Shown here: positions 44,360 to 53,429 of the stretch, in pieces
Position numbering within the stretch: position 1 is the first letter of the stretch
Layout: each line of letters opens with the position of its first letter
NCBI GenBank assembly: GCA_001443545.1
Contig: LMAD01000005.1
Coordinates: 22,701 to 86,700 of the forward strand
Direction: 5' to 3'
Length of the DNA stretch: 64,000 nt
Source: Acidimicrobiaceae bacterium RAAP-2
GTDB taxonomy: Bacteria > Actinomycetota > Acidimicrobiia > Acidimicrobiales > RAAP-2
Program-made: the position numbers and the translations under genes
The notes under the pieces: generated by a model
Told to the model about the DNA's origin: nothing
What the model saw: only the letters and a program-made list of their open reading frames with translations
Database searches by the model: none

Positions 44360-44536
44360 ATCGAAGTGAAGTTGACCGGCACCTTCGATGATTACGACGT
44401 CAGGCCCTTGGCGTGGCTCGAGCAAGAGCTCCGAGAGGATTGCCTCGACGGCGTCGTGATCACCACGGGCCCAAAGGACTTACGGCGACGAGACGGTTGA
44501 TACGCCGTGGTTCCGTTGGCCCTGCTCGGGCCGTGA
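44360..44536 (+). pseudogene. C-terminal relic of DUF4143-type AAA ATPase
   Basis: The frame reads IEVKLTGTFDDYDVRPLAWL, then DGVVITTGP, then RRRDG, an in-frame TGA at 44498, and on the far side YAVVPLALLGP before the true stop at 44534-44536. This is the recognisable end of the common AAA ATPase/DUF4143 proteins, whose last residues read ..RRADGIAVVP.ALLGP. The nuclease-like EVK strand is present, but everything upstream is lost, so it is a decayed fragment. The family match is from memory of the C-terminal pattern. Confidence 0.65.
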
Positions 44537-44733
44537 GCCGGTGAGGTCGACCAGTCGTGTCCGTGAATCTCGCGAGTCCCAGACTCGCTACGAAAAGACA
44601 CGAGACGGGCCGTCCACGGCAAACGAGTGCCACTGCGGCGCGTCAGGGCACACCGACCCGGCGACGCCACCGCCGACGCTGCGCGCGTCGCGATCCTCCG
44701 CGACGAACGAACTCCGCTCGCTAGGGTTTCGAC

Positions 44734-46890
44734 ATGGACGCGCCCGGCTCCGACGTTGAGCCGGCCACCGCACGGCATCACCGCGTAGGGGTGAACGCCC
44801 TGGGGCTGCTGCGTGATTCGCTACGCGTCGAGCGCACCCTCGTGGCGCCGGTCGCGGGCGCGATCACGGCCGTGCCGCTGATCGTCGTCTTCGTCGTCGG
44901 GCTCACGCTCTCCAACGTCACCGGGGCGATCGCCATGGCGATCGGCGCCGAGCTGGTCGCCATCGTCTCGTGCATCGCCGCGCCGCGACTCTCGATCCCC
45001 CTCGCGATGATCGACGCGGCGGCGATGAGTGGCGCGGTGCTGGTCGGGATGTCGACGGTCTCGGTCCCCTGGCTCCACGTCGGGCTGCTCGTCCTGTTGT
45101 GCTTCGGCGCCGGTCTCATCACCGTGCTCGGCACGACACCCGGGGCGATCGGCTCTCAGTCAATCATCGCCTACGTGGTCTTCGGGCGGTTCGCCGGCTC
45201 GATCTCGAGCGCCGCGCACCTCGCGGGCTTCGTCGCGATCGGCTCCCTCGTTGAGATCGCCGCCCTCCTCGTGCTACGCCTGCCTCCTTCCCTGCGCGTG
45301 CAGCGGATCCGACTCGCGGCCACCTGCGAGGCCGTCGCCGAGCTCGCGCGCGGTAGCGCCACGGGCTCGGCCATCGCGGCCCTGGCCGTGGTCGACGAGG
45401 CCGAGCGCGCACTCGGCGCCCCGTCGCTCTTCGGGCGCACCGACGTGCGCGACCTGCGGGCCATCTTGGACCAGGTGCGCCGGGTTCGCCTCGAACTGAC
45501 GACCATCGCCGGGCTGCGGGTGCGCCTCCTCGAGCGGCTCCCGGCGAGCGTCGACGAGCTGCGCGGGGCGCGCCGCGCCATCGCCGACGTGCTGGACGAG
45601 TTCGCCGTCGCGCTGCGCACCCAGCACAGCCCGTCGTGGTCGGCCGCGACCGCCACCCTCGAAGCCGTGCTCACCACGCTGGACGAACACGACGAGCCGC
45701 GTCGCGACGTCCTGGTCGGTCAGTACGTCGCGCACCTCGCCGCCATCGGGGGCCAACTGCGCTCGATGCGCGCCCTGGTGAACGAGTTGCTCGCCGACGA
45801 GTCCTCGACCGAGCGCCGGATCGCGCCGAGCTGGCAACGGGCCGAGGCGACGGACTGGCGCGGCGAGCTCACGATGCTGCGCGACGCCCTGGCCACGCGT
45901 TCACCGGCCCTGCGTCACGCCGTGCGCCTGGCGCTCGCGGTGCCGGCGAGCGTGCTCGTCGCTTCGGCGCTGTCGCTGCCTCGGGGCTACTGGCTGGCCT
46001 TCTCGGTCGCGGTGATCTTGAAGCCCGACTACAGCACGCTGCTGCGCCGCGGGGTCGGCCGACTCGTCGGCACCGCCCTCGGCGCCACCCTCGCCACCCT
46101 CGTCGTGAGCGTCGCGCACCCGAACCTCGAGGCGACGACGGTCATCGTCGGGCTCTGTGCGTGGGCCGCCTTCGCCACCTGGTCGGCCAACTTCTCGATC
46201 AGCATCGGCTTCATCACCGCCCTCGTGCTGACCCTGCTGTCGACCTCGCTGCACGACCCCGTGAGTACCGCGCTGGACCGGCTCCTCGACGTGACCCTCG
46301 GCGGGGTGATCGCCGTCGCGGCCTACCTGGCCTGGCCGACGCCCTCGCGCGCCGGGGTGGCCGAGGCCCAACGCGACCTCTTCGGGGCCCTGGACGACTA
46401 CCTAGCCCACACGATGACCGTCGTAGCGTCCCAGCCGGTCGACGCGGCGGCGTTGATCGAGTCCTCCCGTCGGGCCCGCGTCGCCTGGGCCCGGGCCGAG
46501 ACGGCCGTCGGGCGCTCGATCGAGGAGCCCAACGCCACGCGCATCGACCCCACCCAGGGCCGCGGCCTGCTCGCCGTCGGACTACGGATCCTGCGCGCGA
46601 CCCACGCGCTGCGCATCGAGGCCGAACGAGGGGCGCGAACGAGCACCAACGAGCCGATGCGCGCCCTGGCGAACGAGTACCACGTCGCCCTCGCGCGACT
46701 ATGCGCCCAACTCGACCGGGCGACCCCGGGGCCGCCGAGCGACCTGCGCCAGCGCTACCGCGAAGCCAAGCGCCACCTCGACGCCGACGGCGTCGCCCCG
46801 ACGATCGCGAGCCACCTGGACGAACTCGTGAACGCGATCAACACCGGGGCCCACCTGACCGGGCTCACCACGCTCGCCGACGCGCCCTAA
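44734..46890 (+). CDS. FUSC family membrane protein
   Basis: The 718-residue protein has two blocks of membrane helices (about 30-185 and 385-530), separated and followed by long soluble helical regions, the layout of FUSC/aromatic-acid exporter family proteins (AaeB, YccS). The second block contains LSLPRGYWLAFSVAVILKPDYSTLLRRGVGRLVGTALGA, which carries the family hallmark of a Trp followed by ..K.D...T..RG..R..GT..G. Substrates of the family include aromatic acids; here it is unknown. It stands alone, convergent with the acyl-CoA dehydrogenase gene at 1 bp distance. Confidence 0.85.
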   Translation: MDAPGSDVEPATARHHRVGVNALGLLRDSLRVERTLVAPVAGAITAVPLIVVFVVGLTLSNVTGAIAMAIGAELVAIVSCIAAPRLSIPLAMIDAAAMSGAVLVGMSTVSVPWLHVGLLVLLCFGAGLITVLGTTPGAIGSQSIIAYVVFGRFAGSISSAAHLAGFVAIGSLVEIAALLVLRLPPSLRVQRIRLAATCEAVAELARGSATGSAIAALAVVDEAERALGAPSLFGRTDVRDLRAILDQVRRVRLELTTIAGLRVRLLERLPASVDELRGARRAIADVLDEFAVALRTQHSPSWSAATATLEAVLTTLDEHDEPRRDVLVGQYVAHLAAIGGQLRSMRALVNELLADESSTERRIAPSWQRAEATDWRGELTMLRDALATRSPALRHAVRLALAVPASVLVASALSLPRGYWLAFSVAVILKPDYSTLLRRGVGRLVGTALGATLATLVVSVAHPNLEATTVIVGLCAWAAFATWSANFSISIGFITALVLTLLSTSLHDPVSTALDRLLDVTLGGVIAVAAYLAWPTPSRAGVAEAQRDLFGALDDYLAHTMTVVASQPVDAAALIESSRRARVAWARAETAVGRSIEEPNATRIDPTQGRGLLAVGLRILRATHALRIEAERGARTSTNEPMRALANEYHVALARLCAQLDRATPGPPSDLRQRYREAKRHLDADGVAPTIASHLDELVNAINTGAHLTGLTTLADAP

Positions 46891-46891
46891 C

Positions 46892-48541
46892 TCACTGGTC
46901 GAGGACCAGCGCGACGCGCCGGGCCAACCCCTCGTCGAGTGAACCGTCGTAGCCCGGCGCGCGACGCACGAAGAGGTGCTGCGCGGCGATCGGGGCTCCG
47001 GCCTCGGCGAGGTAGAGGGCCTCGGCGACGATGCCCAGTCGGTCGAGGTAGTCGCGCAGGTGCCAGGCCGCGAACTCCTCGTCGGTCCGACAGCGCTCGA
47101 GCCCCGCCAGGGCGCTCGCGAGACCCGCCTCGAGTCCGGTCACGTCGCCGTGGACCAACTCGCCAAGGCGCGCGCCGGCGACCTCGAGCAGCGGGAGGCG
47201 GCGCAGGTCGTTGAGGACCTGGGCGGCCAAGACGTTGTGGGTACCCTCCCAGGACTCGTAGACGATCGCGTCGCGGTAGAGCCGCGGCAGCACGCTGAAC
47301 TCCTCGATCGTGCCGTTGCCCCCGAGGACCTCGATGCCGTCGCGCACCACGCTGGTGGCCTGACGCGAGGTGAGGTACTTCACCAGGTTCACGAGCAGCC
47401 GGTGCCAGTGGACGTCCTCGGCGGAAGCGGCCTCGGCGTCGATCCGGTCCTCGAGGTCGGTCAGGGCCATCACGAGACAGAGCGCGCCGTCGGCCGTGAC
47501 CACCATGTCGGCCAACGTCGTGCGCAACGAGGCGAATCGTTCGATCGGCTGGCCGAAGGCCTCGCGGTGGCGAGCGAAGGCGCGCGCCTCGAGCACGGCG
47601 CGGCGCATGATCCCCGCCGCCCCGACCGCGGTGAACCACCGGCTCGTGTTCAACACGACCGAGACCGCGGTGCGAAAGCCCTCCTCGATCGGGCCGATGG
47701 GCCAGGCGCGCGCGCCGGTGAAGTCGATCTCGCCCGAGGCCAATCCGCGCGTGCCGAGCTTGTCCTTCAGGCGCCGCAGCGCGAAGCCGTTGGGCCGCCC
47801 GTCGAGCTCGCGCGGCACGACGAAGCTGGCGAGCCCCGCGGTGCCCGATGGACCACCGGGTACGCGCGCGGTGACGAAGAACTGGTCGGCGTCGGCGACC
47901 GAGCAGAACCACTTCTCCCCGCTGATCAGAAAGGTGAGCCCGTCGCCGCTCGGCGTGGCCACGCTGGCGTTGGCCCCGACGTCGCTGCCGCCCTGGACCT
48001 CGGTGAGGAACTGGGCCCCGCGCGAAGCTCGCGCATAGTCGGCGTCGAGCAACGCCGGCAAGAACCGGTCGAGGACCGCCGCGTCGGCCCGTCGGCGCAG
48101 CGCGCGGGCCAGTCCGATCGTGCACGTAGCGGGACAGGCGTGGCCGGCCTCGCCCTCGAGTGAGAGCAGGTAGAGCAGGGTCGCCTGTTCGAAGGCCCGA
48201 CCCGGCTCACCCGAGTCGGCCACCACGCCGCTCGCCCACACGGCCGCGCCGGCGGCGTGGTAGGAGGGGTCGAAGTCGACGCGGTCGATGCGCCGCCCGA
48301 TGGCGTCGTAGGGGACGAACTCCGCCAGGTGGGCGCGCTGCTCGTAGCGATTCGCCGCCGGGGCCACCACGGTGGTCATCGCCTCGGCGAAGGCCGAGGC
48401 GCGATTCTCGAGCTGCGCGAGCCGTGGTGCGGGGAGGTAGCGCGCGAGGAGCGAACCGAGGAGCCGGTCCGCGAGGAAGGGGTTCGTGGGGTACTCATCG
48501 CGCCACGCGATGAGGTGGGCGCGCGCGTCGTCGTAGGTCAT
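46892..48541 (-). CDS. AidB-like acyl-CoA dehydrogenase
   Basis: The 549-residue flavoprotein resembles the AidB branch: an N-terminal domain with a Trp/Tyr-rich segment, AGHACPATCTIGLARAL, FLTEVQGGSDVGANAS (FAD/substrate loop, where AidB has TE.QGGSD), EKWFCSVADADQFFVTARV, GGNGTIEEFSVLPRLYRDA, and the catalytic-position Glu in YESWEGTHNVL. AidB of E. coli binds DNA and is induced by alkylation; whether this protein does likewise or dehydrogenates an acyl-CoA cannot be told. It is divergent from the CFA synthase gene with 57 bp between. Confidence 0.85.
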   Translation of the reverse strand: MTYDDARAHLIAWRDEYPTNPFLADRLLGSLLARYLPAPRLAQLENRASAFAEAMTTVVAPAANRYEQRAHLAEFVPYDAIGRRIDRVDFDPSYHAAGAAVWASGVVADSGEPGRAFEQATLLYLLSLEGEAGHACPATCTIGLARALRRRADAAVLDRFLPALLDADYARASRGAQFLTEVQGGSDVGANASVATPSGDGLTFLISGEKWFCSVADADQFFVTARVPGGPSGTAGLASFVVPRELDGRPNGFALRRLKDKLGTRGLASGEIDFTGARAWPIGPIEEGFRTAVSVVLNTSRWFTAVGAAGIMRRAVLEARAFARHREAFGQPIERFASLRTTLADMVVTADGALCLVMALTDLEDRIDAEAASAEDVHWHRLLVNLVKYLTSRQATSVVRDGIEVLGGNGTIEEFSVLPRLYRDAIVYESWEGTHNVLAAQVLNDLRRLPLLEVAGARLGELVHGDVTGLEAGLASALAGLERCRTDEEFAAWHLRDYLDRLGIVAEALYLAEAGAPIAAQHLFVRRAPGYDGSLDEGLARRVALVLDQ

Positions 48542-48598
48542 GGTTGCAGTATCGTCCCCCAGCCGCTACCGTGCCAACTAGCGAGACCAGGAGCAACG

Positions 48599-49915
48599 TT
48601 GGACGTCGCCACATTTGTCACCACCATCTTCGACGGCCGACTGCCGCTGCGCATCGTCGCCTTCGACGGCAGCTCGAGCGACCCCGGCGCCGACGGCGCC
48701 GACGTCACGGTCACCGTGAAGAACCGCGACGCCCTGCGTCGGGTCCTCACCCACCCCGGCGAGTTGGGACTGGCGCGGGCCTACGTCGCCGGCGACCTCG
48801 ACGTCGAGGGTGACCTCGACGCGTTGGTCTCACTCGAGGTGCCCTCCTTCGACTTACAGCGCCACCTCCCGGCCGTGCGCGAGCTCGTGCGCACCTTCGG
48901 GGCATCGATCCTCACGCCGGTCGCCCCGCCGTCGATCGAAGCGCGACCCCGGGGCGTCATGCACTCGCGCCGGCGCGACGCGCGCTCGGTGACCCACCAC
49001 TACAACGTCTCCAACCGGTTCTACGAGCACGTGCTCGGCCCGTCGATGACCTACTCCTGCGCGGTCTTCGCGACCCCAAACGACACCCTCGAGGACGCCC
49101 AGACCCGCAAGGTCGACCTCGTCGCGCGCAAGCTCGGCCTCAGCGCGGGCGAACGACTGCTCGACGTGGGCTGCGGGTGGGGCACCATGGCGATCCACGC
49201 CGCGCAGACCTACGGGGCGCGCGTGGTCGGGGTGACCCTCTCCGAGCCCCAGGCGAGCTACGCGACGCAACGCGCGCGCGAGCTCGGGCTCGGCGACCTC
49301 GTTCAGTTCCGCGTCCAGGACTACCGCGACGTCGCCGACGGCCCCTACGACGCCATCAGCTCCATCGGCATGGCCGAACACGTCGGTCGGCGCGGCCTGG
49401 CGCCCTACACCGACACCCTCACCCACCTGCTCGCGCCCGGTGGCCGGTTCCTCAACCACGCGATCGGCCGTCCGGCCAGCCACGACGAGGACCCGCGACC
49501 GACCCGCCTCGACGACGTGCGCCACCACCTTGGCCTCGCGTTCGGCTCACGGCGCGGCGCCAAGACCGGCAGCGCTTTCATCGACCGCTACGTCTTCCCC
49601 GACGGCGAGCTGCACGAAGTCGGCGACCTGGTGGCACGATTCCAGGACTACGGCCTCGAGGTCCGACACCTCGAGAGCCTGCGCGAACACTACGCCCTCA
49701 CCCTTCGCCACTGGGTCGCCAACCTCGAGCGGCACTGGGGCGACGCCGTCGGCGAGGTCGGCGAGGCGCGCGCGCGGGTCTGGCGTCTCTACATGGCCGC
49801 CTCGGCCGTCGCCTTCGAGCGCCACCACCTCGAGGTGCACCAGATCCTGATGGTCCGCCCCGACCGGGGCGCGAGTCGGATGCCCTTGCGCCCCGCCTTC
49901 GACATCGGTTCCTGA
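48599..49915 (+). CDS. cfa: cyclopropane-fatty-acyl-phospholipid synthase family methyltransferase
   Basis: The 438-residue enzyme has a 140-residue N-terminal SCP-like/lipid-binding region (GELGLARAYVAGDLDVEGDL), then HHYNVSNRFYEHVLGPSMTYSCAVF, the SAM motif LLDVGCGWGTMAIHAA, SSIGMAEHVGRRGLAPY and FIDRYVFPDGELHEV. These are the core motifs of CFA/mycolic-acid-type synthases that add a methylene or methyl group to unsaturated acyl chains. The start is TTG 48599 with AGGAG five bases upstream; no ATG or GTG fits the frame this well. No flanking desaturase is present. Confidence 0.9.
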   Translation: MDVATFVTTIFDGRLPLRIVAFDGSSSDPGADGADVTVTVKNRDALRRVLTHPGELGLARAYVAGDLDVEGDLDALVSLEVPSFDLQRHLPAVRELVRTFGASILTPVAPPSIEARPRGVMHSRRRDARSVTHHYNVSNRFYEHVLGPSMTYSCAVFATPNDTLEDAQTRKVDLVARKLGLSAGERLLDVGCGWGTMAIHAAQTYGARVVGVTLSEPQASYATQRARELGLGDLVQFRVQDYRDVADGPYDAISSIGMAEHVGRRGLAPYTDTLTHLLAPGGRFLNHAIGRPASHDEDPRPTRLDDVRHHLGLAFGSRRGAKTGSAFIDRYVFPDGELHEVGDLVARFQDYGLEVRHLESLREHYALTLRHWVANLERHWGDAVGEVGEARARVWRLYMAASAVAFERHHLEVHQILMVRPDRGASRMPLRPAFDIGS

Positions 49916-49989
49916 GAATCTCCGAGCGTCGCCCCAGGGTCTCACGTAATTCTTTCGGTCCTCTTAGGTAGCCCCGGTACCGTTCCCGC

Positions 49990-51381
49990 GTGCCTCTGGA
50001 GCGAACGATCAGCCACCGGCGACCCTCGTGGTCGACCGTGCGGGCCACGCGACACACGACGGGCAACGAGCCGCGACCAGTCGTGGCCAACGTCCTCGCC
50101 GCCCTCGCCGGACTGGGCCTGGGGATCGTGCTGGCCTTCTACGTCGCCACCGAGAGCGTGGCGTCACTGACCTCGCCGGGCGGCTGGTTCCTCGCGATCG
50201 GGCGGCTGTCGGCCTTTTCCGGGACCTACCTGCTGGTCGTGATGCTGTTCCTCGTCGCGCGCATCCCCGGCCTCGAGCGCGCCGTCGGCCAGGACCGGCT
50301 CGTGCGCTGGCACCGGCGCCTCGGCCCCTGGCCCGTCTCGTTGATCGCCCTGCACGTCGTGACGATCACCGTCGGCTACGCCCAGCTCGGCCACAACACC
50401 ATCACCGCCCAGGTGAGCGCCTTCGTGCTGCACTACCCCGACATCCTCGCGTCCCTCGCCGGCTTCGTGCTGCTCGTCATGGCGGCCGTCTCCTCGCATC
50501 ACCTGGCGCGCCAGAAGATGCGTTACGAGACCTGGTGGGTCGTGCACCTCTACACCTACCTCGCCCTCGCGCTCGCCTTCACCCACCAGATCCGCGTGGG
50601 TGTGCCCTTCCTCACCCACGCCGCCGCGCGCAACGCGTGGATCGCGCTGTGGCTGGTCACCGCGCTCATCGTCGTCGCCTACCGCTTCGCGTTGCCGCTC
50701 GCGCGCAACTGGCGCCACCAGCTGCGCGTCACCGAGATCGTCCAGGAGGCGCCGGGCGTCCACTCGCTCACGATCAAGGGCCACGACATCGACCAGCTCG
50801 CGGTCTCGGGCGGCCAGTTCTTCCAGTGGCGCTTCCTCACCCCGGGCCTGTGGTGGCACAGCCACCCCTACTCGCTCTCGGCCATGCCCCAGCCACCCTT
50901 CCTGCGCGTCACCGTCAAGGGCCTCGGCGACCAGTCGCGCGCCCTCGCGCACCTCAAGCCCGGCACGCGGGTCTTCGCCGAGGGGCCCTACGGCACCTTC
51001 ACCCACCACGCCCTCAACACCCGGCGCGTCACCCTCATCGGTGCCGGCGTGGGCGTCACGCCGCTGCGCGCCCTGCTCGAGGACCTCCCGCGCGACGTCT
51101 CGGTCAGCGTCATCGTGCGCGCGTCGCGGCCCGAGGACCTCGTGCACCACGACGAGATCGCCGCCCTCGTCGCCGCGCGTAGCGGCCAGCTGCACGAGTT
51201 GATCGGCCCGCGCCAGCAGGTCCGATTCGACGCGCGCCAGCTGCGACGCCTCGTGCCCGACATCGCCCAGCGCGACGTCTACGTCTGTGGACCTTCGGGC
51301 TTCACCGACCTGACCGTGGAGGCCGCGACGCGCGCCGGCGTCGCGAGCGACCACGTCCACGTCGAAGCCTTCGCCTTCTAG
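49990..51381 (+). CDS. ferric-reductase-like transmembrane protein with FAD/NAD(P) reductase domain
   Basis: The 463-residue protein has six membrane segments (about 35-235), with His pairs in RWHRRLGPWPVSLIALHVV and VHLYTYLALALAFTHQ suited to heme. An FNR-like cytoplasmic module follows: HSHPYSLSA (FAD), GTRVFAEGPYGTF, LIGAGVGVTPLRALL (NAD(P)) and YVCGPSGFTD. It would pass electrons from NAD(P)H through FAD and hemes across the membrane. The next two genes encode an exported FMN-binding protein and the flavin transferase ApbE, so the likely acceptor is covalently bound FMN outside the membrane. GTG 49990 lacks a strong ribosome binding site; GTG 50038 is possible. Confidence 0.88.
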   Translation: MPLERTISHRRPSWSTVRATRHTTGNEPRPVVANVLAALAGLGLGIVLAFYVATESVASLTSPGGWFLAIGRLSAFSGTYLLVVMLFLVARIPGLERAVGQDRLVRWHRRLGPWPVSLIALHVVTITVGYAQLGHNTITAQVSAFVLHYPDILASLAGFVLLVMAAVSSHHLARQKMRYETWWVVHLYTYLALALAFTHQIRVGVPFLTHAAARNAWIALWLVTALIVVAYRFALPLARNWRHQLRVTEIVQEAPGVHSLTIKGHDIDQLAVSGGQFFQWRFLTPGLWWHSHPYSLSAMPQPPFLRVTVKGLGDQSRALAHLKPGTRVFAEGPYGTFTHHALNTRRVTLIGAGVGVTPLRALLEDLPRDVSVSVIVRASRPEDLVHHDEIAALVAARSGQLHELIGPRQQVRFDARQLRRLVPDIAQRDVYVCGPSGFTDLTVEAATRAGVASDHVHVEAFAF

Positions 51382-51393
51382 TTAGGAACGGTT

Positions 51394-51945
51394 ATGAAAC
51401 GCACCCCCCTCGTCCTCGCCAGCACCGTCGCCGGGCTCACCGGCGTGGCCGTCTTCCACTCGACACCCCAGAAGATCGTCCTGGGCTCGCTCACGACCGC
51501 GCCCGCCACCGCGACCGCGGCGTCGAGCACCGGGTCGAGCCCGGCGACGCCCGTGACCACTCCGCCGACCACGCGCGCGACCACGGCGAATCCGGCGACG
51601 TCCACCGGTCCGGCCGCGGCACCGAGCGTCGCACCGCCGACCACGGCGAGCGTCGCGGCGGGCCCGCGCAGTGCGACGGGCCCCGTGGTCAACTACTACT
51701 ACGGCCAGCTCTCGATCAAGGTGACGGCCTCGGGCACGAAGATCGCCAAGATCACCGTCGCCACGCTCAGCGACGGGGGCAATCCCTACTCGGCCTACGT
51801 CGACCACATCGCGCTGCCGATGCTGCAAAAGCAGGCCCTCGCCGCCCAGAGCGCCAACATCCAGGGCGTCTCGGGCGCCAGCTACACCAGCGCCGGCTTC
51901 AGCCAGTCCCTCCAGGGTGCGCTCAGCCAACTCAAACTGAAGTAA
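51394..51945 (+). CDS. exported FMN-binding domain protein
   Basis: The 183-residue protein has an N-terminal signal-anchor (KRTPLVLASTVAGLTGVAVF), a long Ala/Thr/Pro/Ser linker (about 40-100) and an FMN-binding domain. This domain ends GVSGASYTSAGFSQSLQGAL, the SGA(S/T)xTS-type flavinylation motif where a Thr receives FMN through a phosphoester bond. It is placed between the reductase and apbE with 12 and 2 bp spacing, so it is the probable ApbE substrate and extracytoplasmic electron carrier. AGGAACGG precedes the ATG. Confidence 0.88.
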   Translation: MKRTPLVLASTVAGLTGVAVFHSTPQKIVLGSLTTAPATATAASSTGSSPATPVTTPPTTRATTANPATSTGPAAAPSVAPPTTASVAAGPRSATGPVVNYYYGQLSIKVTASGTKIAKITVATLSDGGNPYSAYVDHIALPMLQKQALAAQSANIQGVSGASYTSAGFSQSLQGALSQLKLK

Positions 51946-51947
51946 CC

Positions 51948-52760
51948 GTGACCCGACCCGCGCCCACGACCCGTCACGAGCGCATCTCGGTGATGGGCAC
52001 CATCGTCACCGTCGACCTCTACGGCACCGACCCGCTCGATCGCCCCACCATCGACGCGGCCGTCGCCGACGCGGCGGCGACGCTGCACCGCGCCGAGCGG
52101 ACCTTCAGCACCTGGCAGGCCGACAGCCCCCTCAGCCGGCTGCGCCGGGGCGAGATCTCCCTCGGCGAGACCCCGAGCGAGGTGGCCGACGTGCTCGACG
52201 CCTGTCGGGCGGCCAAGGAGCTCTCGGGCGGGTGGTTCGACCCGTGGGCGATGCCCGGCGGGGTCGACCCCACGGGCTACGTCAAGGGCTGGGCCGCCGC
52301 TCGCGCCCTCGAGGCGCTGCGCGTCGAGGGCGTCGAGGGCGCGATGGTCAACGCCGCGGGCGACATCGCGAGCTTCGGCGGCGTGCGCGCGAACCCCTTC
52401 CGCGTCGGGATCGTGCGACCCGACTCCCCGGCGACCTTGGCCTGCGTCGTGACCCTGCACGGCTCGATCGCCACCTCGGGGACCTACCAGCGCGGCTCGC
52501 ACCTGGTCAACCCGTTCAGCGGCGGCGCAACGGTGCGCGTCGCTTCGGCGAGCGTCACCGGAGCGGACCTCGGCCTCGCCGACGCGTTGGCGACGGCTCT
52601 CGCGGTGGGGGGCGACGAGGTGCTGGCCCGCATCGAGCGGCTCGAGGGCTACGAGGCGCTCACCATCGACTTCGACGGGGTGCGGGGCTGGACGACCGGC
52701 TTCGCCTTCGCCGACGTGGTGAATCGCGACACCCCCCGGACCCGGTCGACGAGCGCCTGA
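51948..52760 (+). CDS. apbE: FAD:protein FMN transferase ApbE
   Basis: The 270-residue enzyme transfers FMN from FAD to a Thr/Ser of target proteins. ApbE motifs are all present: FSTWQADSPLSRL, GGVDPTGYVKGWAA, MVNAAGDIAS, SIATSGTYQRG with the conserved Thr/Ser, and SVTGADLGLADALATAL. It lacks a signal peptide, as in many actinobacterial ApbEs. GTG start two bases after the FMN-binding gene. It completes the three-gene flavinylation module. Confidence 0.92.
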   Translation: MTRPAPTTRHERISVMGTIVTVDLYGTDPLDRPTIDAAVADAAATLHRAERTFSTWQADSPLSRLRRGEISLGETPSEVADVLDACRAAKELSGGWFDPWAMPGGVDPTGYVKGWAAARALEALRVEGVEGAMVNAAGDIASFGGVRANPFRVGIVRPDSPATLACVVTLHGSIATSGTYQRGSHLVNPFSGGATVRVASASVTGADLGLADALATALAVGGDEVLARIERLEGYEALTIDFDGVRGWTTGFAFADVVNRDTPRTRSTSA

Positions 52761-52832
52761 ACGGGCCGACCGCTCGCGCGTCGGGACTAAGGACCTCTCT
52801 ATTTCCCGCGAGGGCGGCGGTAGCCTCGAAAC

Positions 52833-53429
52833 GTGACACAGGGACGAATCCTGGACGCCTCCATCGAGGAGCTCGAGACCCAGGGCATCACCCGCTACCG
52901 GGTCAAGCGGGTCGCGGCGGCCGCGAACGTGTCGGTCTCCCTGCTCTACAGCTACTTCGAGGACCGCGAGGGCCTGCTCGCCGCGACGGTCGTCCGGCGC
53001 TACCGCGACGAGGTGTTGCGCACCGCGACGGTCTTCACCGGGCCCCTCGTCGGGGTGTCGACGGCCGACGCGCTGCGCGCGGCGATGCACCAGATGATCG
53101 ACGACGCCCAACGCCCCGAGCGTTTTTCGTCGCGCGGGCTGCGTCTGGAGAGCTTCTCCTTCGCCCGCCACAACGACACGGCCGCCGAGGGCATCGCCGC
53201 CGCCCAACGCGAGGCTGCCAGCTACATCGTCGGACGGGTCCAGCCGGTCATCGACCGCGGGCTGGTCATCGCGGGCATGAGCGCGGCCTCCTTCGCGCGG
53301 ATCTGGTACGCGATCTTCTTCGGCCAGGTCATCCTCGAGGGCGAGCACTCGCTCACCGCCACCCCCGAGGAGTGGCGCCAGTCGCTCTACGCCATCGCCG
53401 AGGCGATGATCACGCCTGCGCCCGGCTGA
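52833..53429 (+). CDS. TetR family transcriptional regulator
   Basis: The 198-residue regulator has the N-terminal helix-turn-helix RILDASIEELETQGITRYRVKRVAAAANVSVSLLYSYFEDREGLL, the classic TetR pattern ending in Y.YF..REGLL. The C-terminal ligand domain is not recognised. GTG start 72 bp after apbE; it may be the last gene of that operon or independent. The last 20 bp overlap the convergent membrane gene. Confidence 0.88.
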   Translation: MTQGRILDASIEELETQGITRYRVKRVAAAANVSVSLLYSYFEDREGLLAATVVRRYRDEVLRTATVFTGPLVGVSTADALRAAMHQMIDDAQRPERFSSRGLRLESFSFARHNDTAAEGIAAAQREAASYIVGRVQPVIDRGLVIAGMSAASFARIWYAIFFGQVILEGEHSLTATPEEWRQSLYAIAEAMITPAPG

